A DNA stretch of 64,000 bases from positions 19,984,077-20,048,076 of the forward strand of contig CM046837.1 of the NCBI GenBank assembly GCA_025618425.1, in the 5' to 3' direction. Numbering within the stretch: position 1 is the first letter of the stretch; each line of letters opens with the position of its first letter. The notes beneath the pieces are model-generated. The model was not told where the DNA came from and did no database searches. It worked only from the letters and a program-made list of their open reading frames with translations. Below, piece by piece: positions 1 through 11,085 of this stretch. Source of the stretch: Heliocidaris tuberculata (taxonomy: Eukaryota > Echinodermata > Echinoidea > Camarodonta > Echinometridae). Position numbers and translations under genes: made by a program.

Positions 1-1212
1 TATATCACTAACAAATAAATGGCCTAGTACTTTAATTTTCTCTAATTTGTTTTCTAAAACGATCTGGTGAAGCGGAGAAATACAAAAACAGAGGAAGTAA
101 AGACATACATAGATTGAGGATGCCCGCTCTAACCATCACTGCTACAGCTTTTTACAAAAGGTTACAAAGAGCAAAAGTTGAGCAACTTCATATGTAAAGG
201 TAACAAAAAAATTTCATCTATGCACGCAATCTTTGATAATTCCTTGACTGGAGGTTATATTGTTCTCATTCGTGAAATACTTGTGATGGTGGTAGTTAAA
301 CATTCACATTCATTTTATAAATGAGTACTCCTTATCTATCGATAATTACTTTTTGATCATTAATGAATAAATGGAAACACAGATGGATTCCCTCTGTTAT
401 TTTGGAATATAGTAAATAGTACAATTATGACTGTACCTCGTAGAAAAAAGCTAACCTCAGCTTAAAGAGCCAAGGAAAATGCACAATATCCTTTGTTTAA
501 GTACTACTAATCTGTACACACAATAATTCGTAACTGTTACTAATATATGATTTGCTTGATAACTTTTAGATAATGACCACTGATGTTTAGGCCTAATCTA
601 ATACTAACATGTATATAAATGATAGTGGAACAAAAAATGGAAGGGGCTGGGGGTGGAGGACATGATTACCCCTCATGCTTTGACTATATATGCAGGCAAT
701 TTTTTTGTATAGCTATGGCACCGTTTTTGGACTGATCGGCAATGCATAGTTCCTCTCCAAACCCTTGATTTCAAAGAAGGTAGTAACAGCGGTTGCAATG
801 ATAACACTAGTCACAAATATAATATAAATGTTAAACTAATATAGTTTAACAGGAATGTAGATAATTTCTTGTTCATGTTAATCATTTATGAAAGAACTGA
901 CGTTTCCTTTTCATCCCCCTACTTGAATTTTCCAAAATAAATAGAGATACACTTTTATAGTAGATGGTAGTTTGTCTTGTTTGTATCTTTTCTTTAATAC
1001 TCGGCATGCTCAGTACAGTAAGGCAACTAGGAAAGAAACTGGGGGAGGGGGGAAGAAACGACAAAAGAATAGCCTACTTTTGATAAAATCATCATAAAAA
1101 TAATTATTATTATTTGATTTCTTTGTTTATTGTGTGATATTTTGAAAGGAAGTAAGCAAGAATTTAAAAAAAAAAAAAAAAAAAAACAAAAAAAAAAACA
1201 AGCCCCCCCCCC

Positions 1213-1244
<32 letters not shown>

Positions 1245-1408
1245 AGCAAACAAACAAACCCGGAAAAATCCCTAATCTGAAAGAATTTGGTGACTAAGCC
1301 TTTGCAACGAGAGAAATCAAAGACACACAGATACACCTATTGGTTAAATCCGATATTCCCCTTCCTTTCGGAAGGGGACGGGGAGTGCTGAAACATAGCG
1401 TTCGCTAT
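1..1408. repeat. Tandem duplication, copy A
   Basis: This stretch is a diverged copy of 2354-4310. Shared landmarks in the same order include TATATCACTAACAAATA, AAAACGATCTGGTGAAGC, GGACTGATCGGCAATGCATAG, TAGTAGATGGTAGTTTGTC and CATAGCGTTCGCT. Copy A is cut by the window start. It lacks the two small insertions present in copy B (2742-2888 and 3252-3516), so it serves as their empty-site reference. It lies directly upstream of the small secreted-protein exon at 1570 and may be that gene's upstream region. It also contains long A and C runs around 1167-1244. Confidence 0.85.
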
Positions 1409-1569
1409 CAATTTGTATTAGTTGGGTCTCGAAGGAAGGGATGTCCATTTTCTGATTCTTCTTCGTGGACGTCGGATTCCAAGATGTCTGCGATGAAGAT
1501 CAACCTTGTATGGAGCTTGCTCGTCGGGATATGCTTCTTGGGGACTAAATTTACTTTGGAATAAACTGA

Positions 1570-1816
1570 ATGATTACGATTATTATGATTCTTGGTCTTC
1601 TTCTTATGATGATATGGATTGGTCTTAGTTTTTCGGATATGTGTTGTCAACTTGGATACGGGCAGGGCTATGATTGGGTGAATGAGAGGAACCGTGGCAC
1701 CACGTACGATATGATAAGGGTGAGGAGTTGTCCTGGTGGCACCTGGGACCCCCAAAGCTGTTCGTTTGACACATACCTATCCAGTTATCTATGGTATCTC
1801 AGTTGCCACAGACCAG
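1570..1816 (+). CDS. Candidate exon of a small secreted cysteine-containing protein
   Basis: I do not recognise the family. The open frame starts with a hydrophobic signal-peptide-like segment (MITIIMILGLLLMMIWIGL). It continues into a mature part with CCQLGYGQGYDW near residue 25 and further Cys in RSCPGGTW, QSCSF and LSCHRPG. The frame runs into CCAG|GTGATA, a plausible splice donor, so I end the exon at 1816. A paralogue at 59213-59504 shares the C-x-QL-x-YGQGY-x-W block and the terminal CHRPG, again followed by AG|GTGA. Just upstream, 1484-1564 encodes another signal-peptide-like stretch (MKINLVWSLLVGICFLG) in a different frame. The 1560-1628 segment reads as a D/Y/S-rich peptide in the third frame. 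The locus could therefore be a twice-frameshifted pseudogene. Conservation supports a real ancestral exon; current function is unknown. Confidence 0.5.
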
Positions 1817-2353
1817 GTGATACTTTTGACCAAACTTTGCGTTTTAAATTAAATATATTCTTTAGTGTGAGATCTTGACAGAATGTTTATAGCAAGTATG
1901 AATATCATACAGTAGTTTGATTGTACATGTATACATAGGTTAATGTTTAAATATTACGTTTAATAATAGTTGTTTGAATACTGATCGAAGTTAGAATATT
2001 AACATTATCTTTTTATTTCATCTTAAAGGAATACATGCATCAGAAGAGAGACAGGAGCTTAGCCGGTTCCTTTCTAGTTATCAATATTTAACTCTATCGT
2101 TATCATTTACCCGTGGGATTACGGGGAAGGGGTGGGTGGCGATAGGTGTTCTCAATTTCACTAAACGTCTACATCTTGCTATGGCCACCTACAAATTGAA
2201 TCTATCCTTCGTTTTCTTGGTCGAACTGTTTTCTCCTTCCTTCCCTCTTTGTTCTGCAGCTCATCTTATCAAATTGTTTTCTCATAAAATAACATAAACA
2301 TTGCCCTGTCGTTGTTCATAATTATTGTAAATAAAATATCTTATACATGTATA
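1817..2353. other. Spacer between duplication copies
   Basis: AT-rich spacer between the cysteine-protein exon and copy B of the tandem duplication. Apart from the possible exon at 2029-2297 I see nothing coding. Confidence 0.5.
2029..2297 (+). CDS. Possible second exon of the cysteine-protein locus
   Basis: A good 3' splice site (TTTTTATTTCATCTTAAAG) ends at 2028. It is followed by 88 codons without a stop until TAA at 2295. The phase matches the donor at 1816: one base from the first exon plus GA completes a Gly codon. The predicted peptide has no recognisable domain. Its second half is hydrophobic (KLNLSFVFLVELF). I see no equivalent after the paralogue at 59.5 kb. An open stretch of this length in AT-rich DNA is suggestive only. 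Confidence 0.25.
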
Positions 2354-2741
2354 TATATCACTAACAAATAGAATGCTTATTATTTTTCTCCCATTTTTTT
2401 TTAGAGTCAGTTGTTTTGTAAAACGATCTGGTGAAGCAGAGAGAGAGAGAAAAAAACAACAACAACAACAAAAGACATAGGAAGTGGAGACAAACATAGA
2501 CTGAGGGTGCCCGCTTAAACCATCACTGCAAGTCTGCAACAGCTTTTTACAAAAGATTACAAAAAGTTTGGGGCAAAGGTTGAACAACTTCCTATGTAAA
2601 GGTAACACAAAATTTCATCTATGCATGGAATCGTTGATAATTCCAGGACTGGAGGTCATATTGTTATCAGTAGTGATAAGCTTGTGATGGTGGTTAAAAA
2701 AAAATAATCACAAAGACCTAATTATTAGCAGTGATAGACCT

Positions 2742-2888
2742 GGGGCCCGTTGCACAAAATTTGCATTTGAACGCAACTCAGGAAAATCAAACGCAACTTT
2801 ATTTTCAGCCAATCAGAAGTGCGCATTAGGGACTTGAGTTTTATTTTTAGGAGTTGCGATTAAACGCAAGTTTTGTACAACGGGCCCC
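2742..2888. mobile_element. Small palindromic MITE (GGGGCCCGTTG ends)
   Basis: The ends are inverted repeats: GGGGCCCGTTGCACAAAA on the left and TTTTGTACAACGGGCCCC on the right. An inner inverted pair, GAACGCAACTC and GAGTTGCGATTAAACGC, follows. Copy A has no counterpart, supporting a later insertion. The superfamily is not resolved, because no clean target-site duplication is visible. Confidence 0.8.
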
Positions 2889-3251
2889 TGCAGTGGTAGT
2901 TCAGCATACACAAAGACCTAACGAAAAGACAAAAATTTGCATGCATTTTATAATTGGGCACTGCTTATCTATCAATAAATAAACATTGATCAGTATTAAT
3001 GTAGAAAACATAGATGAATGCTCTCTGTTATTTATAAATATATTACATAGTACCATTATGATATTGTACCTCGTATAGAAAAAAAGAAAAACACACAACA
3101 AAAAAAAAAACTAATCAATTTAAAGAGCCAAGGAAAATGCACAGTACCCTTTGTCTAAATATTACTAATTTGTACACAAAATAATTCGGAACTGTTACTA
3201 TTGTTGATTTGCTTGATAACTTGATAACGATCACTGATGTTTAGGCCTACT

Positions 3252-3516
3252 CAGGGGCGGCGCCAGGGTATTTAATTAGGGGGGGGGGGGCAAAATAGAG
3301 AAAAACGGCCCTTTTAGGGAGAGGGTCTTGAAAAAACAAATAGGACTATAACAGTTATGTCATAATTGCATGGCCTAGCCTTCTCTTCTCCATTTCCCCT
3401 TCTCTTTCTCCTCCCCCCCCCCATCTTCCTCTTTTTTTGGGTTTTTTTTTTTGCTCGCTTGAAAAATGATAGGAGGGGGGGCGGCCGCCCCCTGCCCCCC
3501 TGTAGCGCCGCCCCTG
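3252..3516. mobile_element. hAT-like non-autonomous element, 8-bp TSD
   Basis: The element starts CAGGGGCGGCGCCAGGG and ends GCGCCGCCCCTG. It is flanked on both sides by GGCCTACT (3244-3251 and 3517-3524). Copy A at about 588-610 reads GGCCTAATCTAATACTAAC with no insert, an empty site. CAGNGGCG-type ends with 8-bp duplications are typical of hAT elements. The interior is G- and C-run rich and noncoding. Confidence 0.9.
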
Positions 3517-4310
3517 GGCCTACTCTATTACTAACGTATAGATAAATGATATCGGTCCAATATGTGAAGATCAAGGGGTAGGGGTGCTCTCGCCCCAGTA
3601 TCCCCCTAGAAAATGGAAGCGGGGTGGACATGATTACCCCTCATGCTTTGACTATCTATGCAGGCAAATTTTCATAACTATGGCACCGTTTTTTGGACTG
3701 ATCGGCAATGCATAGCTCCTCTCTTTCCAAACCCTTGATTTCAAAGAAGGCAGTAATAGCGGTTTTAATGATAACACTAGTCACAAATATAATATAAATG
3801 TTAAACTAATATAGATTTAACAGGAATGTTGATAATTTGTTTCTTGTTCATGTTAACCATGTATGAAAGAACAGATTCTTGCAAACATTATAAATTAAAT
3901 TTTCCTAAATAAATAGAGATGCACTTTTATAGTAGATGGTAGTTTGTCTTGTTTGTATCTTTTCTTTAATATTTAGCAGACTCAGTGCGTTAAGGCAACT
4001 GGGGAAGAAAAGAGGAAAAAACAGAAGAAACAACCAAAGAATAGCCGACTTTTAAAAAAAATATAGAACCATCATAACAATTATTATTACTGATTTAATT
4101 CTTTGTAATATTTTGAAAGGAAAAAGGAAGATTTAAAAAAAAAGATCGAAAAAACCCTTATCTAAAAGCAATTGGTGACTAAGCCTTTGCAAGGAGAGAA
4201 ATCAAAGACAAACAGATACACCTATTGGTCCAATCCGATATTCCCCTTCATTTCGGGCGGGGGTGGGGGGGGGGGGGTGTCGAAACATAGCGTTCGCTGT
4301 CAATCATTTT

Positions 4311-5369
4311 AAGTAGAAATCAATTTGTGACTCTAACGGTACGCCCAATTCCTTTTCGATTTTCCCTTTCCTCTCAAAACCCTTAACAGCTGGGTGGTAT
4401 TCTGAAAGTTATGTTATTTCTTCTATAATTGAGAAGTGATATTAATTATCATAACGAATTTCAATTCGGACAAAGGCATTGGAATATTTCTTTGCATAGC
4501 TGGCTACGTATGAGTATAGTTTAGAGAGAGAGAGAGAGAGAGAGATTTGGTCAAGCACCAAAGTGTCAATTTCGACTAATTTCAGTTCATATGACAATCA
4601 ATTAACAAATCTCTCACTAATATGACAAATAACATCTTTTTACAACATCACCCCTCATATTCAAAGTTATGGTTATATGATCACCAAATGCCTATAGCGA
4701 CTAATTAATGGTCAATACGACCTTTTGTGTGATACGGGGTTTGACGTGTGTATGCTGTTGCATAGTTACGGCGCCTGCTTGGCACTTACTACATGATAGA
4801 ATGTGAATTAAAACCCCCAAACCACTTTGAATTTCACTGTATGTAACTGTATCATCGGTGGCGTTTTAAATCTGCAAACGTGGCACTACCTGCCATTACG
4901 TGGCTCTGCGTGCTACTTCGTGCCATAAAATGGCTTGCATGACCAATTTTACAAAGCCCTAAAATCGCTAAAGCTTGCTTATTACGTAACTCTTAGGCAG
5001 ACACGTTGCCGGTACAGGGTGTTTACAGCGGTGTGATTTATATTTAAATCTTTTGAGCTATGCCTTTTTTGACAGTGTGACTACAGCATTGTATGTATCA
5101 ATAAGCAACCTAAAATAATCAAAGACCCAGTGAATGTCTAAACATGTCTAACTGTTCGAGCAACTACATAATTTCCATATTATCAAAATTAGGTCAAAAA
5201 AGGTTTGCAAAATACATGAGATTACTGATTACAAAGTATCTTTTGGTGGCTTTATTTAGACAGTTTTTGCTACCCCTACACTTATTTCCACAAAAGGAAG
5301 TCAATAAGGAGGAACAATGAATTTAGGTAAGCAAATCATTTTTCTCATTCAATTCAATAGATTTCTCCC

Positions 5370-5421
<52 letters not shown>

Positions 5422-5622
5422 TATACATTGCGTATAAAAAAGTACACCTAACTTTGTTAGCTTCTAATTAAAAAGTCATAACCTCTAATCTATGAAATCT
5501 GAAATCTATTTTATAGTAAAGAGAAAGATAACTTCTGGCTAATGATACCTCATTTATAACCATGCTGTCACTGATGACTGAGCAGCAGGCTTTTCAAAAG
5601 GTATTGTCAAAATCCTCTTGTA
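4311..5622. other. Noncoding stretch with microsatellites
   Basis: I see no coding region. The stretch includes an AG dinucleotide run at about 4523-4544 and a TA run at 5371-5426. Near 4878-4930 the word TGGCACTACCTGCC and relatives (CGTGGCTCT, CGTGCCATAAAATGGC) recur, a short degenerate repeat of unknown origin. Confidence 0.6.
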
Positions 5623-5813
5623 CACAGCAAAAACGCTGTTTAAAATTGTGTTGTTTAAATTTTAAGCAATATTGTTTAAAAGACGGACCCTGTATTTTAA
5701 ACAACCGCTGTTTAAGACATCAATGATAATCTTTTAAACGACGTTGTTTAAAAAGATTGAAAATTCGCGCTAGACGGGTTTCCTTCTCCGCCACACACAC
5801 TGCCGGCTTCATC

Positions 5814-5883
5814 ATGGCGGATGACTTTGTGGTTGTAATGTTGCAGAAGTTCCAGATGCCGGAGCTGATTGATACATTCAGAG
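5814..5883 (+). CDS. First-exon-like ORF with splice donor, SAM-domain-like start
   Basis: ATG lies in a strong context (CATCATGG) after a GC-richer leader. It opens 23 codons (MADDFVVVMLQKFQMPELID, then TFR) that end at AGAG|GTAAGA, a near-consensus donor. The peptide resembles the first helix of a SAM domain (LQKFQMPELIDTF), but it is too short for a firm call. The 3' part of the exon and the donor are repeated in inverted orientation at about 6280-6328, with a few substitutions and GTAAGC as the donor. The exon sits inside a TIR element, so it is probably a captured host first exon. No downstream exon is visible. Confidence 0.5.
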
Positions 5884-6328
5884 GTAAGAATTTAGACTAA
5901 ATATCTTGTAATCTGATCGAGTTTATACTCAAGACATATTTGTGCTGCGATGACATCTACATGATGTCTAGATCTAAGCCACAGTCACAGAATTAATTAT
6001 GATTTAGACCTGTAACTTTGCAAGCCGCCCTTCCAGCGCAGCGCAGCGCAGCTCAGCACAGTTTAAGTTCCACACTCGGTGAACGCGCGCTTGGGTCCGG
6101 TCCTATACTGTATGTGTGCAACTAACTTAAACTGCGCTGCGCTACAAAGTTCCAGGTCTACATCATAATTTATTTTGTAGATGTGGTCTAGATCTAGACA
6201 TCATTTAGATGTCACGGCAGCACAAATATGTCTTGAGTATAAACTTGATCAGATTACAATATATTTAGTCTAAATGCTTACCTCTGAACGTATCAATCAG
6301 CTCTGGCATTTGGAACTTACTTGTGTAC
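5848..6328. repeat. Palindrome with about 230-bp arms
   Basis: The left arm (about 5848-6075) and right arm (about 6095-6328) are inverted copies. Pairs include CGGAGCTGATTGATACATTC versus its complement near 6300, ACTCAAGACATATTTGTGCTG near 5930 versus 6220, GATGTCTAGATCTA near 5964 versus 6190, and GCGCAGC words at the inner ends. By eye the arms are about 85-90 percent identical, so the duplication is old. Confidence 0.85.
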
Positions 6329-6748
6329 AACAGCCTTAAACAACCGTGTATGTTTAAACATATCATGTCTGTTTAGTGTTTTAAACAATTATTTTGAACA
6401 ACAACTTTAAATATATTTTTTTAAACAATAGTTGTGCAAAAAGTTTTAAACAACTTAATTTAAAAACCTAGATGTTTTAAACAATTTTTTTAAACAACAA
6501 ATTTTTTAAACAATAGTTGTGAAAAAAGTTTTAAACAACTGTGTGCTTTTAAACAACTTAATTTAAACAACCTAGTTGTTTAAAAACCGTTGTTTAAGAA
6601 AATTGTTTAAAATTTTAAACAAGAGGCTGCTTAAAGTTTAAACAACCTTGGTTGTTTAACATTTTAAACAATAGTTGTTAGGGTGACCGGCTTAAAAAGC
6701 GTTGTTTAAAAATTTTGAAGAGTTGTTTGAAATATTTTTTACTGTGTA

Positions 6749-7355
6749 CCAAGTTTGGGCTAAATCAGCGAATGTGGGTCAAATTTCAATTGATTTTGTG
6801 CATTTGAATAGAAAAGGCGTTAATGTTATCTCAAGCCCAAGAAAAGGCTTATTACAAGCAGAATGTATGATATTTCATTTGCTACGATGACACAACCTTG
6901 GTTTAATCTGCATCTACTGTTTAAGGTAAGCCTTTTTACTGAGTCATTCAACTGGACAAAGTTTATTTGGGAAGCTACCCTTTTTCATGAAAGTGTATAC
7001 TATCAATTAATTTGGTAACACATGTATCCTTCCCCTTTTCACTCTTTTAAGTTCAGTAAACCTTTAGGTTCATTTGCCATTCTAGAAATACACTTATGCA
7101 CCCTATGTAGGTAAAATGGCAGGGGGGGGGGGGCAGGGCGATATTTGCCCCCCAGAAAATATTGGAGGGATAAACATATCGTTTTGCCCCCCCCCCCATA
7201 AATCCGGCGGTGTAAAATAAAATAAGGAAAAATGATGCAAAACTCGGGAAATGAAACCTTCCAAACAATGAAATGCAAAAGGTGTTACATGATCAGACTT
7301 CAATTTCGCTGCGCTCTACGCGCGCAAATTCTCTAATTTCCCCTGTTTCATGTAA
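6749..7355. other. Noncoding stretch with G/C-run remnant
   Basis: No gene recognised. 7120-7215 contains facing G and C runs and ends in ATAAATCCGGCGG, resembling a decayed hAT-like element without intact ends. Confidence 0.45.
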
Positions 7356-7917
7356 CAGTGGAGTAGCTGGTAATTAAGAGGCGTAAAAAATCATGAAGGG
7401 TACTATATACCTTCATTTGAAATGACGCCATTAAAAAAATGGCATTGTATTCCCGACATTGTATTTTGTATTATTGTATTTTTGTAGAGCCCAAAAGTAC
7501 TGGAGCAATATCATCATATCTTTCTACCAAAAGAGAAAAATCCGAAAGAGTATCATGACATAAATTTTTTTCTCCCCCGTCGGATTTAGCATTTCCAATA
7601 CTGGAAACAAATTTATGCTATGATTTTTACAAAAATTCCGTTCAAATAATTCAAAATAATCTGATCTTTAAGGTTATTCTGCTTATAATGATTTGGTAAG
7701 TTTGTTTGGTCTGTTTCACACTGGCGTATTGGTGGGGGTGGGGGGGGGGATGAAATCACAATACCGGATACAGGTCTAGACCTATGACAAAATTGCATTT
7801 TCATTTAAAAAGTCTATTTTTTTGCTTCCTCGCTTCGCTCGCTCGCAAATGTTCAGAAATTTTGCCCCGTATGGCTATGGTCAGCCCTCTCAAAGTTTGG
7901 GGCTCATTACGCCACTG
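7356..7917. mobile_element. hAT-like remnant(s)
   Basis: The left edge reads CAGTGGAGTAGCTGG. The right edge reads CATTACGCCACTG, whose complement starts CAGTGGCGTAATG. A second internal CACTGGCGTATTGG at about 7720 followed by a G run suggests nesting. The flanking 8-mers differ, so the boundaries may belong to different insertions. The interior is noncoding apart from a GCTTCGCTCGCTCGC motif typical of such remnants. Confidence 0.45.
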
Positions 7918-7989
7918 CTCGGTTTCATTTACCAACCCGGTAAAGAGAATATGTCTAAATCTTCAAGGAAATTTTGTTGCAGAACATTG

Positions 7990-8510
7990 AATCCGGAATA
8001 ATAATACTAATAATATTGGGTACTTATAAAGTGCCATTTCCAAACGCAAAATGCTCAAGGCGTTGTAAAAGTAGACGAATAATACAGTAATACAGAGTAC
8101 AAGACATTGAGATAAAGAAACGATATTGAAATATACATGAACAACATAGATACAATGAGGAAACATGAAAACATAGACAAATTAAACAAATGCAGTTTTG
8201 AACAAGTGTGTTTTTAGTGAAGACTTGAAGGAGTTTAGAGTTGATATGTCTTTAAGAGCCCGTGGTAGCTGATTCCAAAGAGTTGATCCTGCACATGCAA
8301 ATGATCGATCACCGCATGATTTCTTTGTTTTGGGTACCACAAGAAGGGAAGAGTTAGCAGACCTAAGTTGTCTTGCAGGATTGTGCAAGGTAGAGTTTTA
8401 CTTGGGGGAAGTACCATGCAAACTGTGAAATACAAGTAAAAAAAAATCTTAAATATTGTAAGAAACTACACCGGAAGCCAATGGAGTCCAATCATCAAAG
8501 TGCATCAGAG
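7990..8510 (-). mobile_element. LINE 3' end (reverse transcriptase C-terminus and 3' UTR)
   Basis: On the minus strand, 8388-8182 encodes GDRSFACAGSTLWNQLPRAL followed by FKSSLKTHLF. This is the conserved C-terminal tail of CR1/L2/Jockey-type ORF2 proteins. Upstream (8510-8390) a decayed frame gives LVFHSLHGTSP, also typical of this tail. After the stop, the 3' UTR runs to a short ATTATT-rich tail near 7998-8020. The rest of the element is missing, as expected for a 5'-truncated insertion. Confidence 0.8.
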
Positions 8511-8817
8511 ACTACATTGAAACAGTATGTTGTAAGATTAATGGTATAACTATACATCAAAGCAAAATTATCTGTCGCACGAATGCACTCTTAATAAAAA
8601 TAGAAAATGTTTAATAAAATGATTCAAATTCAAATTTTGATTGTGGAATATTTCTAATTTTCACTAAATATAAACTCAACAAAAAAGGTCACCCCCCTTA
8701 ATCAAAATGGCGTGAGTTTTAACGAAAAGGTTTTGAGCAAAATAACTTGGCAGGAGGGGTGTTTCTACAATTATTGACTAACTTTTCTGTGAAAATGAGA
8801 TTGAGCCATTGAGTCAT
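8511..8817. other. Short noncoding spacer
   Basis: No gene seen. It contains a GATTCAAATTCAAATTTT word at about 8622, similar to the LINE tail at 9290. Confidence 0.5.
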
Positions 8818-9289
8818 GCATGAGTGAGCAAACATTAAAGGCAAAATTGTCACTTTTCAAAAATTCACATTTAGGGTCATTTTGGGGATTTTGTGAAAAC
8901 GATATTTTAGCTAATTCGGTTTCTGGTGCATATCTATGTGTTGTTCTTGTTTATTATCCATCGCTTGACCCCTCACACCTATCCCGACACTTTTCTCATT
9001 ATTACGGTTGGGCACAATTAAAAACAAAACAAAAAGTCAACCCTCGTGAATTTGAAATTGCAAAATCCATTCAGCTTATTGAAAAAAAAAATAACTCCAA
9101 ATATTTTTATCAAAATGTATCATCACATGTTGTGTGAACATAAGAGAATGTCATCGTGTCATGGTTGAGTGAGCAAACTTTAAAAATCGTGCAAGAAATG
9201 CTAAAATATACTTTTAATACAGCATAAAAATCGACCCTTGTGACTTTTGAAAAGTGACATTTTTGCCTTTAATGTTTGCCCACTCATGC
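8818..9289. mobile_element. Foldback MITE with GCATGAGTG ends
   Basis: The left arm (8818-8885) reads GCATGAGTGAGCAAACATTA and continues into a CACTTTTCAAAA block. The right arm (about 9215-9289) is its inverted copy, ending CACTCATGC. A third, direct partial copy (GAGTGAGCAAACTTTAAAAA) begins near 9167. The 105-residue open frame across it is not conserved with any family I recognise and is probably incidental. Confidence 0.7.
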
Positions 9290-10278
9290 AAATTCAAATT
9301 CAAATTCAAATTCAAATTTATTGACATAAAATCCTGACATAATAGGATTATCATCAAAACAAAACAAAACAAAACAAATCATGATAGCAGCATATTGGAT
9401 AGAAAACCAACCTTGACAACACATAAGAAAATTATATCAGAACCGATTGGCATGTAGGATAGGATTATACTCTACAGAAAGTAATGTTGCTATTCTTAGA
9501 AACAAAGCAAAACACAAAAAATAACGGAATGATGAATAGAAGAAAAACCTCAATGAACCAAAGGTAAATCATATTCTTTAAAAAATGTATATGTATCGTG
9601 TTACTTACTCTACTGAAAGAGATGTTGTTATCATTTAGAAAAAACAGACAAAGGAAAACACCGATAACAACAAAAGCAATATGTTGAATACAAACAAAGG
9701 CAAATTACATCAAAACAATATTGTATCGGGTTCACTCGACATAAAAGAACAGTAGTAGAACAGTAGAACAGAGCGGGTGTAACAGCGGTATCAACCCCAG
9801 AATATATGAGGAGCATATCAAATAAAAACAAAACCTCATCAAAACATATACGAGTAAGTTATATCAAAACACTAAGGCACTGTATATCAAGTAGCACTCG
9901 ATGTTACAAAGTTATGGAAGGGACCATTATTATTATACTGATTATTACTATCATTATCATTATTATTATTATGATTATGATTATGATTATTGTTATTAGT
10001 GTTATTATTGTTATTATCTTTGAATTATTTTTATTGTATTTTATTTATTTATATTATTTATGTAATTTTATTTATTTATTCGTTTATTTATTTCCATTTT
10101 TATTCTTCTTTTTATTATTATTTATTTATTTTTTTTATTTTTATCTTTTTTAAATTTTTTTTTTAGCCGTGATTCAATCTTTCTGTGTACATATTGTTAA
10201 GTCCAATTACACAGAGTTTACTTACATCCATATCGTTACTACCTAATATTAAATGAAATTTATTTTCATCATTCATGC

Positions 10279-10788
10279 TTAAGAAGCTTGGAGGGAATTG
10301 CAGTCGATTATGAAATGATATTCGTCCTCTACTGAGGTCTTACATAAGGGGCATATTCTATCGCTAATTGCGAGTTTTTTGTATCTACCTTGTTCTATCA
10401 TAAGTTTACTGTTGCTTATTCTTAGTTTTGCAAAGTTTATAATGTGTGTTTTGTCGGCGTCTAGAAGGAGGTAGTTTTCAATCTTATAGTTATTTTTCAG
10501 TTTTTTATAAGTTCTCAATTTATTACCATTTTCAGCGAGACCTTTTTTCCAGGATATTATATACCGATCATTTAATTTATTTGTTATTGCATTCAAAAGC
10601 GCTCTTTTTGAGAAAGTGCCTTGATTTTCCCACACATGGGAGAAACCAATTTGTCGTAGTAGCATTTTTATATATTTCTTAAATCCGTTATTGGTATATT
10701 GTGAAGCAGCATATGCGCTTTTTATAAGACTCTTTTCTTTTGTGGTAATAATATGATGCCAGTACCCTACGCTTCGTTTGGATGGATC
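10279..10788 (-). pseudogene. LINE ORF2 C-terminal fragment with Cys-His motif
   Basis: The frame encodes NGFKKYIKMLLRQIGFSHVW near its start and a C-terminal KLRISNSKLMIEQGRYKK. RICPLCKTSVEDEYHFIIDC then forms a CxxC...H...C zinc-binding-like knuckle. The same module ends the LINE at 23021-26577 (RICIDCEEGEIGDEL), so both are probably related lineages. The N-terminal side is interrupted by the element at 10789-11085. No RT domain remains. Confidence 0.75.
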
Positions 10789-11085
10789 CATAGGCGCCGG
10801 AAGTGGGGGGGGGGGGGGGGGGGGGGATAGGGGGGGGGGGCAAAATGCATTTTCGCCCCCCCCCCTCCCCAAAGCCCCCCCTCCCCCCATTAAAAAAAAA
10901 ACAGTAGTAAAGGAGTGAAATTGGAGGGGAAACCAAAAAGAAAAGAAAAAAAATAAAACCTGAATTGAATCACATCGCGAATGTTATTCCATTCAAATAA
11001 AAGAAGAGTATGAGCCCTTGAAAGGTGAGCCCCTTTGAATGTTTGCCCCCCCCCCCCCAATCCCAAACTGCTTCCGGCGCGCCTA
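10789..11085. mobile_element. hAT-like element inserted in LINE ORF2
   Basis: It starts CATAGGCGCCGGAAG and ends CTTCCGGCGCGCCTA. It is flanked by an 8-bp duplication GATGGATC (10781-10788 and 11086-11093). Removing it joins the LINE reading frame. The interior has long G and C runs. The two termini differ at the outermost bases, indicating age. Confidence 0.85.

Larger units (their letters stand above)
2354..4310. repeat. Tandem duplication, copy B
   Basis: Second copy of the sequence at 1-1408, offset by about 2.35 kb and collinear throughout. It is longer because it carries a 147-bp palindromic insertion (2742-2888) and a 265-bp hAT-like insertion (3252-3516). The homology stops shortly after the shared CATAGCGTTCGCT block, so the cysteine-protein exon that follows copy A is absent here. 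The arrangement looks like a decaying tandem gene array. Confidence 0.85.
5623..6746. mobile_element. TIR element with dense TTTAAACAA motif and captured exon
   Basis: The ends are CACAGCAAAAACG on the left and TTTTTTACTGTG on the right, each flanked by TA (5621-5622, 6747-6748). TA is its own reverse complement, so it could be part of the terminal repeat instead of a target duplication. About 25-30 copies of GTTTAAA/TTTAAAC words, often as TTTAAACAAC, crowd the subterminal regions (5638-5755 and 6335-6715). The core is a large palindrome (5848-6328). No transposase is encoded. The architecture is that of a foldback-type non-autonomous element. Confidence 0.75.

Noticed and set aside
8820..9137. 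105-codon plus-strand frame
   Set aside because: Lies across a foldback MITE arm; no motif or homologue recognised.
9806..10153. Open frame of 115 codons on the plus strand
   Set aside because: It is an ATT/TTA low-complexity translation inside a LINE 3' UTR.
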